From NCBI RefSeq assembly GCF_965208925.1, contig NZ_OZ242364.1, positions 496,001 to 560,000 of the forward strand: a DNA stretch of 64,000 nucleotides, read 5' to 3'. Below, piece after piece: positions 42,420-51,059 of this stretch; the first letter of the stretch is position 1, and each line of letters begins with the position of its first letter. The translations under genes were made by a program, and so were the position numbers. This stretch comes from Poriferisodalis sp965208925 (GTDB taxonomy: Bacteria; Actinomycetota; Acidimicrobiia; Acidimicrobiales; Poriferisodalaceae). The notes beneath the pieces are model-generated. The model made no database searches, had not been told where the DNA came from, and was given only the letters and a program-made list of their open reading frames with translations.

Positions 42420-44093
42420 TCAGCTCTCGCGGCGGCGCTGGTGGGCTGGGAGCGGGAACGTGATCGGGATCAGCGCAGTGAGATCGATGTCGATCAGCGA
42501 CGGCCCGACCGGGCCGGCGTCGCCGCTGGCCCGAACCACCGCTTCGCCGAAGGCAGATTCGAACTCGGCGACGCTGCTGACTCGCTTGCCGGGAACACCC
42601 ATCGCCTCGGCCACGCCGACGAAATCGATGCCGCCGATCTCGGTGCCGTGGTGTTCGTCCCACAGCGCGTCTTGGATGATGCGCAGCACGCCGTAGCCGC
42701 CGTCGTTGAAGACGCAGACGATGACCGGCAGGCCATGCTCTGCCAGGGTCGAGATCTCGCCGATCGACAGCATCAAGCCGCCGTCGCCCTGGATCACCAC
42801 GGTCGGCTGGCCGGTGGCCAGCGCGGCGCCAACAGCCATCGGCACGCCGGGGCCGATAGCGGCGTTGGCCGCCCGGATCGATGTGCGCGGCGCCACGATC
42901 GGCAGCAGGCGGTTTCCCCACATGTAGCCAGGGACCGTGGTGTCACGCACGATGCGGGCCTCATCGGGCAGCATCCGGCGGATCGCATCGCAGATCGCCG
43001 CGTGGTCTGGTCCGATCTCGTCCCGCATCGCCTCCATGTCCGACGAGCGATGCTTGCGGGCCCGCTCCACGTAGCCGTCGTCGATGGTGGGCGCTCCGTC
43101 GCCCAGCCGTTCGAGCAGTCCGGCCAGGCTGAGCTTGGCGTCGCCCACGACGGCCAGCGACGCCGGGTAGTTGAGACCGATCACGCCAGGATCGGCGTCG
43201 AGGTGGATCAGTTCGTCGGGCAGGCCCAACGCCCACACCCGGGTTGCGTAGTTCTGGAATCGGGTACCCACGGCCAGCAGCAGATCAGCCTCGGCGAACA
43301 CGTCGGCCATCTGAGGCCGGTCCGAGCGGAAGCCCAGCGACAACGGGTGCAGCTCGCTCAGAGCGCTGCGGCCCTCGATGGTGGTGACTACCGGGGCGCC
43401 GAGCCGCTCGGCCAGCGCCGTGAGCTCCGGAGAGGCATCAGCGCTGACAACACCGCCTCCAGCCCAGATGAGCGGCCGCTGCGCTGCCGCCAGACGCTCG
43501 GCTGCATCGTCAAGCAGTGCATCATCAGGTCGCAGACGTGGCACCGCGGCAGAGCCTGCGATCGGCGCCTCGCCGACCTTGGCGTACTGGAAGTCGATCG
43601 GGACCTCCACGGCGCCGGGCTGCGGCCGGCCGGTGCGAATGTCGTCGGCGACGCGGGCAATCTCGGCCGAGATCTCGCTCGGATGGCGCACCGATGCCAC
43701 GCTGCGGCACACCGACCGCAGCATCTCGACCTGCTGGTCATTCTCGTGGAGGAAGCCCTTGCCCTTGCCGTAGAAGCGCGACTCGGTCTGACCGGTGACC
43801 ATGAGCACGGCCGAGCTGGTGAACGCCGCCTCATAGAGGCCCGGCACGGCATTGGCGGCACCAGGCCCCGTCGAGGTCAGCAGCACGCCCATCTCGCCCG
43901 TTGCGCGGTAGTAGGCATCGGCGGCATGCGCGGCGGCCTGCTCGTGGCGGACCTTGACCACCTCGATGTCGTCATGGGTCGACAGCGCCTCGTAGATCGG
44001 CAGGTTGTGAACGCTGACGATGCCGAACACGTGCCGCACGCCCAGGCGCGCCAGCGTCGCCGCGACGGCCTCGCCGCCGGTCATCTCACTCAT
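42420..44093 (-). CDS. Thiamine-pyrophosphate-dependent enzyme (acetolactate-synthase-like)
   Basis: 557 aa with three domains: an N-terminal Pyr domain with the catalytic Glu in VRHEQAAAHAADAY, a central domain with WAGGGVVSADAS, and a C-terminal PP domain with GDGGLMLSIGE and the distal Asn of VFNDGGYG (GDG-N Mg/TPP motif). Such orphan enzymes include oxalyl-CoA, benzoylformate and sulfopyruvate decarboxylases as well as acetolactate synthases. No regulatory ilvN neighbour exists, so an anabolic ALS is less likely. ATG 44093 has GAGGTGA 7 nt upstream; GTG 44102 would add three residues. The adjacent hydroxy-acid dehydrogenases could feed it a 2-keto acid (inference). Confidence 0.87.
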   Translation of the reverse strand: MSEMTGGEAVAATLARLGVRHVFGIVSVHNLPIYEALSTHDDIEVVKVRHEQAAAHAADAYYRATGEMGVLLTSTGPGAANAVPGLYEAAFTSSAVLMVTGQTESRFYGKGKGFLHENDQQVEMLRSVCRSVASVRHPSEISAEIARVADDIRTGRPQPGAVEVPIDFQYAKVGEAPIAGSAAVPRLRPDDALLDDAAERLAAAQRPLIWAGGGVVSADASPELTALAERLGAPVVTTIEGRSALSELHPLSLGFRSDRPQMADVFAEADLLLAVGTRFQNYATRVWALGLPDELIHLDADPGVIGLNYPASLAVVGDAKLSLAGLLERLGDGAPTIDDGYVERARKHRSSDMEAMRDEIGPDHAAICDAIRRMLPDEARIVRDTTVPGYMWGNRLLPIVAPRTSIRAANAAIGPGVPMAVGAALATGQPTVVIQGDGGLMLSIGEISTLAEHGLPVIVCVFNDGGYGVLRIIQDALWDEHHGTEIGGIDFVGVAEAMGVPGKRVSSVAEFESAFGEAVVRASGDAGPVGPSLIDIDLTALIPITFPLPAHQRRRES

Positions 44094-44192
44094 GGCAGTC
44101 ACTCACCTCGGGCCTCGCTCATCGCCCGCACGGTAGCCCTGCGGCACCGCAGATCGCCCGCAACGACACGCCGAGGCAAGACGGTCCGCTGT

Positions 44193-44215
44193 CGCCGGCA
44201 GCCGCGCTGCCGGCG
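44193..44215 (-). terminator. Hairpin after the first DUF4389 gene
   Basis: CGCCGGCAGC-CGC-GCTGCCGGCG, a perfect 10-bp stem directly after the TGA of the DUF4389 gene. It has no U-tract and is probably the transcript end for the two-gene unit upstream. Confidence 0.65.
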
Positions 44216-44217
44216 GT

Positions 44218-44802
44218 TCAGGCGTCGAGGCTGAACGGCGGGTACTGATCTGTCAGCAGATGCAGGTAGGCGTTCATTCGCAGGTTCACCCCGAACCACG
44301 AGACGACCCACCCGCGCATGCCGTCGGGCCAGCGGCCGGTGAACAGCACAGCAAAGAAGCCGAGCACTACCAGTACAGCGGTGATGAGACCGGTGATCGC
44401 GGTGAACACGAAGGCCGGGATCACCAGAATCAGACGGAACAGCACCGTGAGGCGGTTGCGGTCGGTGAGCTGAGGCTCGAAGTCGACCGCGACCGGCGTG
44501 TCGCCGGGTTCTGGCGCCGACATGTCGAACTCGAACGGCGGGTACCGCTCGTGCAGGAAGTCGAAGTAGGCGTACAGCCGGATGCTGTAGCGGAGGTACA
44601 TGGACTGGAAGTCCGCCAAACCCTTGGGCAGCTTGCCGGTGAACACGATGGCGAGCCAACCGAACAGGTTGAGCAGCCAGGCAATGTGCTGCAGGATCTC
44701 GAAGAGGATGAGGTGAGGGATCAGCAGCAGCCAGTGGACCAAGGGTCGCCAGTTGGCGATCCGCTCCGGTGATTCGACGGTGACGGAAGCCGGGTAAGCC
44801 AT
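44218..44802 (-). CDS. DUF4389 membrane protein (copy 1)
   Basis: 194 aa. The pattern RIANWRPLVHWLLLIPHLIL, TGKLPKGLADFQSMYLRYSI and YPPFEFD defines DUF4389. The domain is internally duplicated: the second half repeats with LFRLILVIPAFVF, TGRWPDGMRGW and DQYPPFSLDA. Four membrane spans. The function of the family is unknown. ATG 44802 has TAGGTT 7 nt upstream and no ribosome site. A paralogue lies 66 bp upstream, so this is a tandem pair. Confidence 0.85.
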   Translation of the reverse strand: MAYPASVTVESPERIANWRPLVHWLLLIPHLILFEILQHIAWLLNLFGWLAIVFTGKLPKGLADFQSMYLRYSIRLYAYFDFLHERYPPFEFDMSAPEPGDTPVAVDFEPQLTDRNRLTVLFRLILVIPAFVFTAITGLITAVLVVLGFFAVLFTGRWPDGMRGWVVSWFGVNLRMNAYLHLLTDQYPPFSLDA

Positions 44803-44809
44803 GCCGCCG

Positions 44810-44815
44810 AACCTA
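44810..44815 (-). promoter_or_regulatory. Leaderless-type -10 box (TAGGTT)
   Basis: Minus-strand TAGGTT ends 7 nt before ATG 44802. The second DUF4389 copy therefore probably has its own promoter. Confidence 0.5.
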
Positions 44816-44868
44816 CTTGGAGGCTCAGAACAGCCGGGGCATCGCCCAGCGGCAGGCGGGAACTGGTC

Positions 44869-45453
44869 TTATGCGGCGGTGCTGAGCGGCGGGTACCTGT
44901 CAGTGAGCATGTAGATGAAGGCCAGGTAGCGCGCATGGGCCCGGTAGAACCCGGTCACGAAGTTGCGCATGCCGGTGGGCCAGCGTCCCGTGATCAGAAT
45001 GATGAGGTACGCGATCGTCACCACCACGACAACGAGATAGGAGTAGACGGTGACGAAAACGATCTGTGGCAGCCCGTAGATCGGACGGAACAGCGCTGCC
45101 AGACGATTGCGGTTCCCCGGCGCCACTTCGACATTCACCGCCACCGGCGAACCGCCCGGATCTTCTGCCGAGGAAGAGAACTCAAACGGCGGGTACTGGT
45201 GATGGATGATGTGCACGTACGACAGCACGCGCGGGTAGTAGCGGATGTACATCGTCTGGAAGTTCGCGATACCTGCCGGAAGCTTGCCGGTGATGAGAAC
45301 CGCGAGCATGGTCAAGATCGCGAGCAGCCAGGCCACCACGTGGAACACGGCGAGGATCACGAAATGCGGGATCAGCAAGATCCAGTGAACAAGCGGTCGC
45401 CAATTCGCTACGCGATCCGGGGCGTCGACGGAAACCGAAACTGGGTAGTCCAT
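44869..45453 (-). CDS. DUF4389 membrane protein (copy 2)
   Basis: 194 aa, same length and plan as its neighbour: RVANWRPLVHWILLIPHFVI, TGKLPAGIANFQTMYIRYYP, YPPFEFS, then a repeat half with TGRWPTGMRNFVTGFYRAHA and DRYPPLS. The two copies are clearly paralogous but well diverged, so the duplication is old. Four membrane spans. ATG 45453 has TAGTTT 6 nt upstream and no Shine-Dalgarno. Function unknown. Confidence 0.85.
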   Translation of the reverse strand: MDYPVSVSVDAPDRVANWRPLVHWILLIPHFVILAVFHVVAWLLAILTMLAVLITGKLPAGIANFQTMYIRYYPRVLSYVHIIHHQYPPFEFSSSAEDPGGSPVAVNVEVAPGNRNRLAALFRPIYGLPQIVFVTVYSYLVVVVVTIAYLIILITGRWPTGMRNFVTGFYRAHARYLAFIYMLTDRYPPLSTAA

Positions 45454-45459
45454 ACGGCA

Positions 45460-45465
45460 AAACTA
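45460..45465 (-). promoter_or_regulatory. Leaderless-type -10 box (TAGTTT)
   Basis: Minus-strand TAGTTT ends 6 nt before ATG 45453. Confidence 0.5.
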
Positions 45466-45513
45466 CTCGCCCCTACACCGTCGCTTGGGACCCGTCCGGG
45501 GGCGACCGCTGCG

Positions 45514-46365
45514 CTATGCGGCGACGAGCGGGAACTTGTGGTCGTCGGCGGGGTATTCGCCGGGCACTGACGTGGTGTCGTCGTCCGACACGATGGGATC
45601 GCAGCCGGGGTGGGGATACCACACCGCGTCGTCTCCCAGCCAGCGGGTGGACAGCGCCACCCGACGGTGGTCGCCCGCATTGCCCGGCGAGCCGTGGATG
45701 ATCCACGACGAGAAGAACAGCGCATCGCCTGGCTCGACGTCGAACCCGATGATGTCGTAGGCGGCTCGGTCGGCCTCGACATCGGGCATCTTCTCGCCTT
45801 CGAAGTCGGCCATGAAGCCCTTCTTGCCGTCGAAGGACTCCGGCGCGTAGTAGGCGTCCCAGCCATGCGAGCCGCGCACGAACTCGAGCGAGCTCTCCGC
45901 CACCGTCACCGGCGTCATCGCCACCCACGCCGAGCAGATCTGCTTGCCCAGAAAGGGCCAGTAGGGGATGTCCTGGTGCCACGGCGTCGGGTTGGCCGTC
46001 CGCGGCTCCTTGATGAGCAGGTGATCGAAGTAGAAGCGTGCCGTACCCGAACCCATCAACGCCGCGGCCATCTGCGCCATTCCCGAGTTGAACACGAAAT
46101 CGCCGATGACCGGATCGATCTCCCACCGGTACCGGCTAGTGAACAGCCGATTCTCCGGCGCTCCTGGATTCGTGTCCGACACCCACTTGCCAGGCTCGCG
46201 CAGCTGCTGGTCGGCCACGCCGAGCACCCGATCGACCCACTCGTCCGACACCGCATGGGTCACCTTCACCACACCGTCTGCTGCGAACACCGCCTTGTGC
46301 TCGTCGGTGATGCGCTCGGCGGCATGCGAGCTGGCCTGGATCGGGTGGCCGTAGGGACGGCTCAT
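45514..46365 (-). CDS. Phytanoyl-CoA dioxygenase (PhyH) family protein
   Basis: A 283-aa Fe(II)/2-oxoglutarate dioxygenase. TPWHQDIPYW gives the HxD iron ligands (H130, D132). SSWIIHGSPGN holds the distal His, and RRVALSTRWLGDD carries the Arg that binds 2-oxoglutarate. FEGEKMPDVEADRAAYDIIG fills the loop between. It hydroxylates an unidentified substrate; PhyH relatives act on fatty acyl-CoAs, ectoine and many secondary metabolites. ATG 46365 follows an excellent GAGGAGGAG. The glutamate-synthase-like gene ends 37 bp upstream on the same strand. Confidence 0.88.
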   Translation of the reverse strand: MSRPYGHPIQASSHAAERITDEHKAVFAADGVVKVTHAVSDEWVDRVLGVADQQLREPGKWVSDTNPGAPENRLFTSRYRWEIDPVIGDFVFNSGMAQMAAALMGSGTARFYFDHLLIKEPRTANPTPWHQDIPYWPFLGKQICSAWVAMTPVTVAESSLEFVRGSHGWDAYYAPESFDGKKGFMADFEGEKMPDVEADRAAYDIIGFDVEPGDALFFSSWIIHGSPGNAGDHRRVALSTRWLGDDAVWYPHPGCDPIVSDDDTTSVPGEYPADDHKFPLVAA

Positions 46366-46402
46366 GGCTCCTCCTCGACGAGAACGCCGCAGTTGGCTGC
46401 GG

Positions 46403-47986
46403 CTAGGCGGCGTCCGCTGACGATTCCGATGCGAGAGAGTCTGCCAGCGCTCCGGCGTCGGTTTGCGCGTCCTCAGCCGTACGGGCGCTCACCGCCTCCA
46501 GCAGGCCTGCGATGCGGGCTGGGCTGTGGGTGCGCTGCGGGGTCACGCCGAAGGCGTGGTGGGCAGGAATGAGATCGCCGAACGGGCTGACCACGTTGAC
46601 GTTGTCGCCTCCGATGAGACCCGGGTGCTCGACGCCGCAGGCATCGGCCAGCCGGAACAGCTCCTTGCGCAACCCGATGACGTAGTTGGCCAGCCGCACG
46701 CTCTTGAGCGTGGGGTCGAGGCCACGCGAGAGCCACTTGTTCTGCGTCGCCACGCCGGTCGGGCAGTGGTCGGTATGGCAGCGCTGCGCCTGGATGCAGC
46801 CGATTGCCATCATCGGCTCGCGAGCCACGCCGATCATGTCGACCCCGATGTTGAATGCCAGGGCTGCGGGGGCGGGAAAGCCCAGCTTGGCGGAGCCGAT
46901 CATCACGATCTGGTCGGTGAGGCCGGCCTCGCCGAAGGCCCGGTGCACGATGCCGAACGCCCGCCAGAACGGCAGTGCGACGTGATCGGTGAACACCAGC
47001 GGTCCCGCGCCGGTGCCTCCCTCTGCACCGTCCACCGTCACGAAGTCGGGTCCGCGGCGTGTTTCGGCCATGTGCTCGGCCAGCTCGGTCCAGAACGCTT
47101 CTTGGCCTACCGCCGACTTGATGCCGACTGGCAGACCGGTCGCCCCGGCTACCTCTTCCACGAAGTTCACCAGCTCAGCCACGCTGCCGAACGCCGAATG
47201 GCGGCTGGGGCTCACCACGTCTCTGCCGACAGGCACGCCGCGCGCCTCGGCGATCTCAGGGCTCACCTTTGCCCCGGGCAGCAGACCGCCGACACCGGGC
47301 TTCGCCCCTTGGGACAGCTTCACCTCGATGGATCGCACCGGCGCCCCGTCGACGGTTTCCAGCAGACGGTCCATCGAGAACGTGCCGTCCGGGTTCCGGC
47401 ACCCGAAGTAGCCCGTCCCCATCTGGAACACCAGGTCGCCACCGCTGCGGTGGTACTTCGAGACACCGCCCTCGCCGGTGTTGTGCATGCAGCCAGCCAG
47501 CTTCGCGCCGCGGTTGAGCGCCTCGATTGCCGTTCCCGACAACGACCCGAAGCTCATGGCCGACACGTTCACGATCGACGCCGGCCGGAAGGCCTTCTCG
47601 CGCTCTCGCCAGGCGCCCATGATCTTGCCGCACGCCAGAGGCGCATCGTCTGGCACGGTGCGGCCGAGCGGGAACGGGCTGTGGCGGAACGTGATGTGGC
47701 CGGGCTTGTCGATCTCGTCGTCGGTGCCGAAGCCGAAGTAGGTGTTCTGCTGCTTGGCGGTGGAGTACACCCAGCGCCGCTCGTCCCGGTTGAAGGGCCG
47801 CTCTTCCTCGTTGTGGGCGACGATGTACTGGCGCAGCTCCGGGCCGATCTTCTCCAGCAGGAAGCGGAGATGGCCGATGACCGGGTAGGTGCGCAGGATC
47901 GAGTGGCGCTTCTGGACGCTGTCGTGGATGAACACGAGCAGCAGGAAGACCCCGATGATGATCAGCCCCCACAGCCACCACGGCAC
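46403..47986 (-). CDS. FMN-binding glutamate-synthase-like protein with N-terminal membrane anchor
   Basis: 527 aa. Residues 3-22 (WWLWGLIIIGVFLLLVFIHD) form one membrane span. The rest is the FMN domain of GltB-type proteins: ASIVNVSAMSFGSLSGTAIE, HNTGEGGVSKYHRSGGDLVF, KLSQGAKPGVGGLLPGAKV, DGAEGGTGAGPLVFTDHV, and CIQAQRCHTDHCPTGVATQ with Cys residues that may hold a [3Fe-4S] cluster. There is no amidotransferase domain, so it is not a full glutamate synthase. It belongs to a family often found beside amine-oxidising genes. GTG 47986 has TAGGTT 6 nt upstream. Confidence 0.85.
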   Translation of the reverse strand: MPWWLWGLIIIGVFLLLVFIHDSVQKRHSILRTYPVIGHLRFLLEKIGPELRQYIVAHNEEERPFNRDERRWVYSTAKQQNTYFGFGTDDEIDKPGHITFRHSPFPLGRTVPDDAPLACGKIMGAWREREKAFRPASIVNVSAMSFGSLSGTAIEALNRGAKLAGCMHNTGEGGVSKYHRSGGDLVFQMGTGYFGCRNPDGTFSMDRLLETVDGAPVRSIEVKLSQGAKPGVGGLLPGAKVSPEIAEARGVPVGRDVVSPSRHSAFGSVAELVNFVEEVAGATGLPVGIKSAVGQEAFWTELAEHMAETRRGPDFVTVDGAEGGTGAGPLVFTDHVALPFWRAFGIVHRAFGEAGLTDQIVMIGSAKLGFPAPAALAFNIGVDMIGVAREPMMAIGCIQAQRCHTDHCPTGVATQNKWLSRGLDPTLKSVRLANYVIGLRKELFRLADACGVEHPGLIGGDNVNVVSPFGDLIPAHHAFGVTPQRTHSPARIAGLLEAVSARTAEDAQTDAGALADSLASESSADAA

Positions 47987-47992
47987 GACCCG

Positions 47993-47998
47993 AACCTA
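47993..47998 (-). promoter_or_regulatory. Leaderless-type -10 box (TAGGTT)
   Basis: Minus-strand TAGGTT ends 6 nt before GTG 47986. Confidence 0.5.
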
Positions 47999-48098
47999 CC
48001 GCGAGCCCACCTGGCGCCGTAGCCGCAGCACCTTTGGGACGTCCTGGGGCGCAGTCGCTCAGGGCAGAGTTCACCCGGCCTGTCTGGGCATGGCTTCC

Positions 48099-48104
48099 TA
48101 TGCT
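48099..48104 (+). promoter_or_regulatory. Leaderless-type -10 box (TATGCT)
   Basis: TATGCT ends 6 nt before ATG 48111. It favours this start over ATG 48090 and matches the box before the esterase gene at 7114. Confidence 0.5.
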
Positions 48105-48110
48105 GGCCCG

Positions 48111-49205
48111 ATGGCAGCGGATCCGGACGGCACAGCGCCTCGACCGGCGCGGCCGACGTTGCGGAATCCGCCGCCGCTCGAACCAGATGTGCTCGCGCTT
48201 CTGCCGGCGGCCGACGAGGCGCCGCGCTGCTCAGCTCACGCCTCCGGCATCGGTACCGACCCGGGCGGCACCTCGATCGCCGCCGACGCCGTGGCACTGG
48301 TGGAGGTGCCGCTGCCATGGTCGAAACCGGTCTTCGCGAACGGCGTGCTCGAGGGCTTCAAGCCCATGATGGGTCTTCACGTAGGTTCCACCCGGGTGCT
48401 CGCCGCCGTGCCGCCCGACGAACGCGACCAGCACAGCCGGATCCCTGTCGTGCTGCACTGGCGCGTCGGGGTGGGCACCCAGTCGGCCTACTTCGAAGCC
48501 GACGGCCCCGAGGGACTCCGTGGGCTGTTCGCCCACCTCGCCTATCACTCGCCCGCAGACCCCGTACCGCAGGGAGCGGGCTTCGCTTCTGTCGGGTACG
48601 CCGCGAACGAACGGGCTGTTCTCGTCTGCACCCAAGGCAGCCATGACGTGTGCTGCGGCAGCGAAGGCACGCGCCTCGCCGCCGATTTCGAAGCGGTGCT
48701 GCGCGCGTACCGGGCTGCCGATGTCGACGAGCCCTATGCCGGCGCGCCGACCGCTGGCGGGCGGGTCACCGTGTATCGCGTCAGTCACACCGGAGGCCAC
48801 CGCTTCGCCCCGACGGCGATGACGCTGCCTGACGGCCGCATGTGGGCCGGCATCGAAGCAGGCGAGGTCGCCACGATCTTGGACCGGACTGCCGATGCGG
48901 CCGCGATGGCATCGCGCTGCAGGGGCTGGTGGGGGGCGCCGACCGGGCCGGCGCAGGTTGCCGAGCGTGCCGTGTTCGCGCGGATCGGCTGGCCCCTCGA
49001 AGACATGGCCCGCCAGGTCCGCTTCCGGCCCTCCGGGGACGGCTGGGACGTCGAGATCGTCGCGGCTGAGGCCGGACGGGCATGGACGGTGTCCGTGGAG
49101 GCCGGGCGGACCGTGCCGACCATTGCGTGCCGAGCGCTCGGCGGTCTTCCGGCGAAACCCGCGACAGAATTCAGAGTCACCGAGATCTGGGAGACATCGA
49201 GATGA
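48111..49205 (+). CDS. Sucrase/ferredoxin-like family protein (Apd1-type thioredoxin fold)
   Basis: 364 aa. VLVCTQGSHDVCCGSEGTRL and YRVSHTGGHRFAPTAMTLPD give the Cys (CC) and His (HTGGH) positions of the sucraseferredoxin-like family, whose yeast member Apd1 binds a [2Fe-2S] cluster with His and Cys ligands. DGRMWAGIE completes the domain. The C-terminal 100 residues are less conserved. It is divergent from the glutamate-synthase-like gene. The CoA-transferase ATG overlaps its stop (ATGA), so the two are coupled. A redox or biosynthetic role is possible; nothing specific is shown. Confidence 0.82.
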   Translation: MAADPDGTAPRPARPTLRNPPPLEPDVLALLPAADEAPRCSAHASGIGTDPGGTSIAADAVALVEVPLPWSKPVFANGVLEGFKPMMGLHVGSTRVLAAVPPDERDQHSRIPVVLHWRVGVGTQSAYFEADGPEGLRGLFAHLAYHSPADPVPQGAGFASVGYAANERAVLVCTQGSHDVCCGSEGTRLAADFEAVLRAYRAADVDEPYAGAPTAGGRVTVYRVSHTGGHRFAPTAMTLPDGRMWAGIEAGEVATILDRTADAAAMASRCRGWWGAPTGPAQVAERAVFARIGWPLEDMARQVRFRPSGDGWDVEIVAAEAGRAWTVSVEAGRTVPTIACRALGGLPAKPATEFRVTEIWETSR

Positions 49206-50425
49206 CATCACCGCTGGAGGGCATCCGCGTCGTCGAGTTCGCGAATTTCGCTGCGGCACCGTCTGCGGTGGCGATCATGGCCGACCTCGGGGCTGAGGTG
49301 ATCAAGGTGGAGGCCATCGGCGGAGACCCGATCCGCGGGCTGATGAAGCAGGCCAAGCTGCCCGAGGGCGCGCACAATCCTGACGTGGCGTTCCAGTTCA
49401 TCAATCGGGGCAAGCAATCAATCCAGCTCAATCTGGAGGACCCCGACGGCTCAGCGATTGCACGGCGCCTCGTTGCGGCCTCTGATGTCGTGGTCATGAA
49501 CCTGCTGCCCGAGCGCCGTGATCGCTTCGGCTTGGGCACCGACGACCTGCTGTCGCTGAAACCCGACCTGGTGATCGGCGTGCTGTCGGGTTACGGCGAA
49601 GTGGGAGACGAGATCGACCGGCCGGGCTACGACGTGACGGCCTTCTTCTCCCGGTCAGGCTTGTACGGCGCCTCGACGCCTCCCGGAGGCGCCCCGCCGC
49701 ACGCCCGACCCGGCCAGGGAGATCACACCACGAGCCTGGCGTTCTTCGGCGCGATCATGGCCGGGCTGCGCGCCCGGGACGTGACGGGCGAAGGGCAGAT
49801 CGTGGAGTCCTCGCTGCTGCGCACGGCAACCTGGACCATCGCCATCGACATGGCCACGTCGCTGGTGGACGGCCGTCCCAACACCGAGCGACCTCGTGAG
49901 AGCGGCCTGTCGCCGATGCTCGAAGCCTTCGAGTGCGGAGACGGTCGGTGGCTGCACTTCACCATGCCCGACACCGGCGACGCGTGGCAGCGCTTCTGCA
50001 AGGCCATCGAGCGCGAGGACCTGCTGGACAACCCCGACTACCAGACGGGCCGGCAGCGTTTTCGGGCCATGCGCGCACTGCTGGCCGACATCGACGACAC
50101 CCTCAAGTCGCAGCCATCCGACTACTGGATGCCGCGGCTCGACGAGCACCGCTGCATCTGGGCGCCGATCAACGACACCGCACAGGCAGCGCAGGATCCG
50201 CAGGTGCGCGCCACCGGAGCGTTCGAGACCATCCACCACCCCGAGGTCGGCGATTTCGACACGATCGCTGCCCCATTCCGCATGCACAACTCGCCCGATG
50301 TAGGCGTGCGCGGCCCGGCCCCGCGCGCCGGTGAGCACACCGTCGCCGTGCTGGGCGACCTGCTCGGCCTCGACGAGAGCGAGATTGCCGACCTAGCCGA
50401 ACGCGGCATCGTCGCTTCCGACTGA
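49202..50425 (+). CDS. Family III CoA-transferase (CaiB/BaiF type)
   Basis: A 407-aa single-domain enzyme. GIRVVEFANFAAAPSAVAIM, DLGAEVIKVEAIGGDPIRGL and the segment RPGQGDHTTSLAFFGAIMAG, in which Asp is the presumed nucleophile, are all present, followed by RDVTGEGQIVESSLLR. Length matches formyl-CoA-transferase-type enzymes. ATG 49202 has GGGAGA upstream and overlaps the preceding stop. It converges with aroK over a 56-bp gap. Substrate unknown. Confidence 0.9.
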   Translation: MTSPLEGIRVVEFANFAAAPSAVAIMADLGAEVIKVEAIGGDPIRGLMKQAKLPEGAHNPDVAFQFINRGKQSIQLNLEDPDGSAIARRLVAASDVVVMNLLPERRDRFGLGTDDLLSLKPDLVIGVLSGYGEVGDEIDRPGYDVTAFFSRSGLYGASTPPGGAPPHARPGQGDHTTSLAFFGAIMAGLRARDVTGEGQIVESSLLRTATWTIAIDMATSLVDGRPNTERPRESGLSPMLEAFECGDGRWLHFTMPDTGDAWQRFCKAIEREDLLDNPDYQTGRQRFRAMRALLADIDDTLKSQPSDYWMPRLDEHRCIWAPINDTAQAAQDPQVRATGAFETIHHPEVGDFDTIAAPFRMHNSPDVGVRGPAPRAGEHTVAVLGDLLGLDESEIADLAERGIVASD

Positions 50426-50481
50426 ACGCCGCCCGACGATCCGCCTCCGTTCGACCGCCGCCAGACCTGTGCTGATGCGAT

Positions 50482-51003
50482 TCAGGCTTCGAGGCGTTTG
50501 ATGATGTCCGTCGCTACGTCGTGCGGAGTGCCGCCGTCAGTACGGACCTGCTCGAACTGCCCGTAACCGGCCGCCCGCTCGTCGAGCAGGCGGGCAACAG
50601 CGGCAGCCGGGTCGTCGCCGGACAGCAGCGGCCGCACCGGGCCGTCGACATCGGCCTGCAGGCGGCCGATGATCTCCTCAGCATTGGCAATCAGGCAGAA
50701 GACGCGGCCCGCGGCGGTCAACACAGCTGCATTTGCCGGGTCGAGCAGCATCCGGCCGCCGGTGGCGATGACGTGATGCTGGCTCCGGGCGACCTCAGCA
50801 GCCACCTCTCGCTCGAACGCTCGGAAAGCATCCTCGCCCTGCTCGGCGAAGATGGCGTCGATCGGTCCGTGCCGGGCCACGATCACGTCATCGGTGTCCA
50901 CGAACGTCCAGCCCAGCTCGCGCGCGATGAGCCGGCCCACGGTGGTCTTGCCCGAGCCCATGAAGCCCGTCAGCACCACGTTCCGTTCAGCGACTCGGGT
51001 CAC
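50482..51003 (-). CDS. aroK: Shikimate kinase
   Basis: A 173-aa P-loop kinase that phosphorylates shikimate in aromatic amino-acid synthesis. Walker A is GFMGSGKTTVG (13-23), the DTDD motif binds Mg and shikimate, FAEQGEDAFRAFE holds substrate contacts, ATGGRMLLDP is the GG motif, and GPVRPLLSG the lid Arg. All key residues are present. It is an orphan here: no other aro gene is adjacent. GTG 51003 has TAGCGT 6 nt upstream and no Shine-Dalgarno. Confidence 0.92.
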   Translation of the reverse strand: MTRVAERNVVLTGFMGSGKTTVGRLIARELGWTFVDTDDVIVARHGPIDAIFAEQGEDAFRAFEREVAAEVARSQHHVIATGGRMLLDPANAAVLTAAGRVFCLIANAEEIIGRLQADVDGPVRPLLSGDDPAAAVARLLDERAAGYGQFEQVRTDGGTPHDVATDIIKRLEA

Positions 51004-51009
51004 GGCTTC

Positions 51010-51015
51010 ACGCTA
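51010..51015 (-). promoter_or_regulatory. Leaderless-type -10 box (TAGCGT)
   Basis: Minus-strand TAGCGT ends 6 nt before GTG 51003. Confidence 0.5.
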
Positions 51016-51059
51016 CGAGGCCGAGCCTCGGACCCGAGCGGCCTGCGAGCGCGCCGAAG

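Noticed and set aside
42441..44234. 597-codon plus-strand frame opposite the TPP enzyme
   Set aside because: Arg/Gly/His-rich shadow; the minus frame carries all TPP-enzyme motifs.
46463..48022. Plus-strand frame of 519 codons opposite the glutamate-synthase-like gene
   Set aside because: Low-complexity His/Arg/Ala-rich product; the minus frame matches a known family along its whole length.
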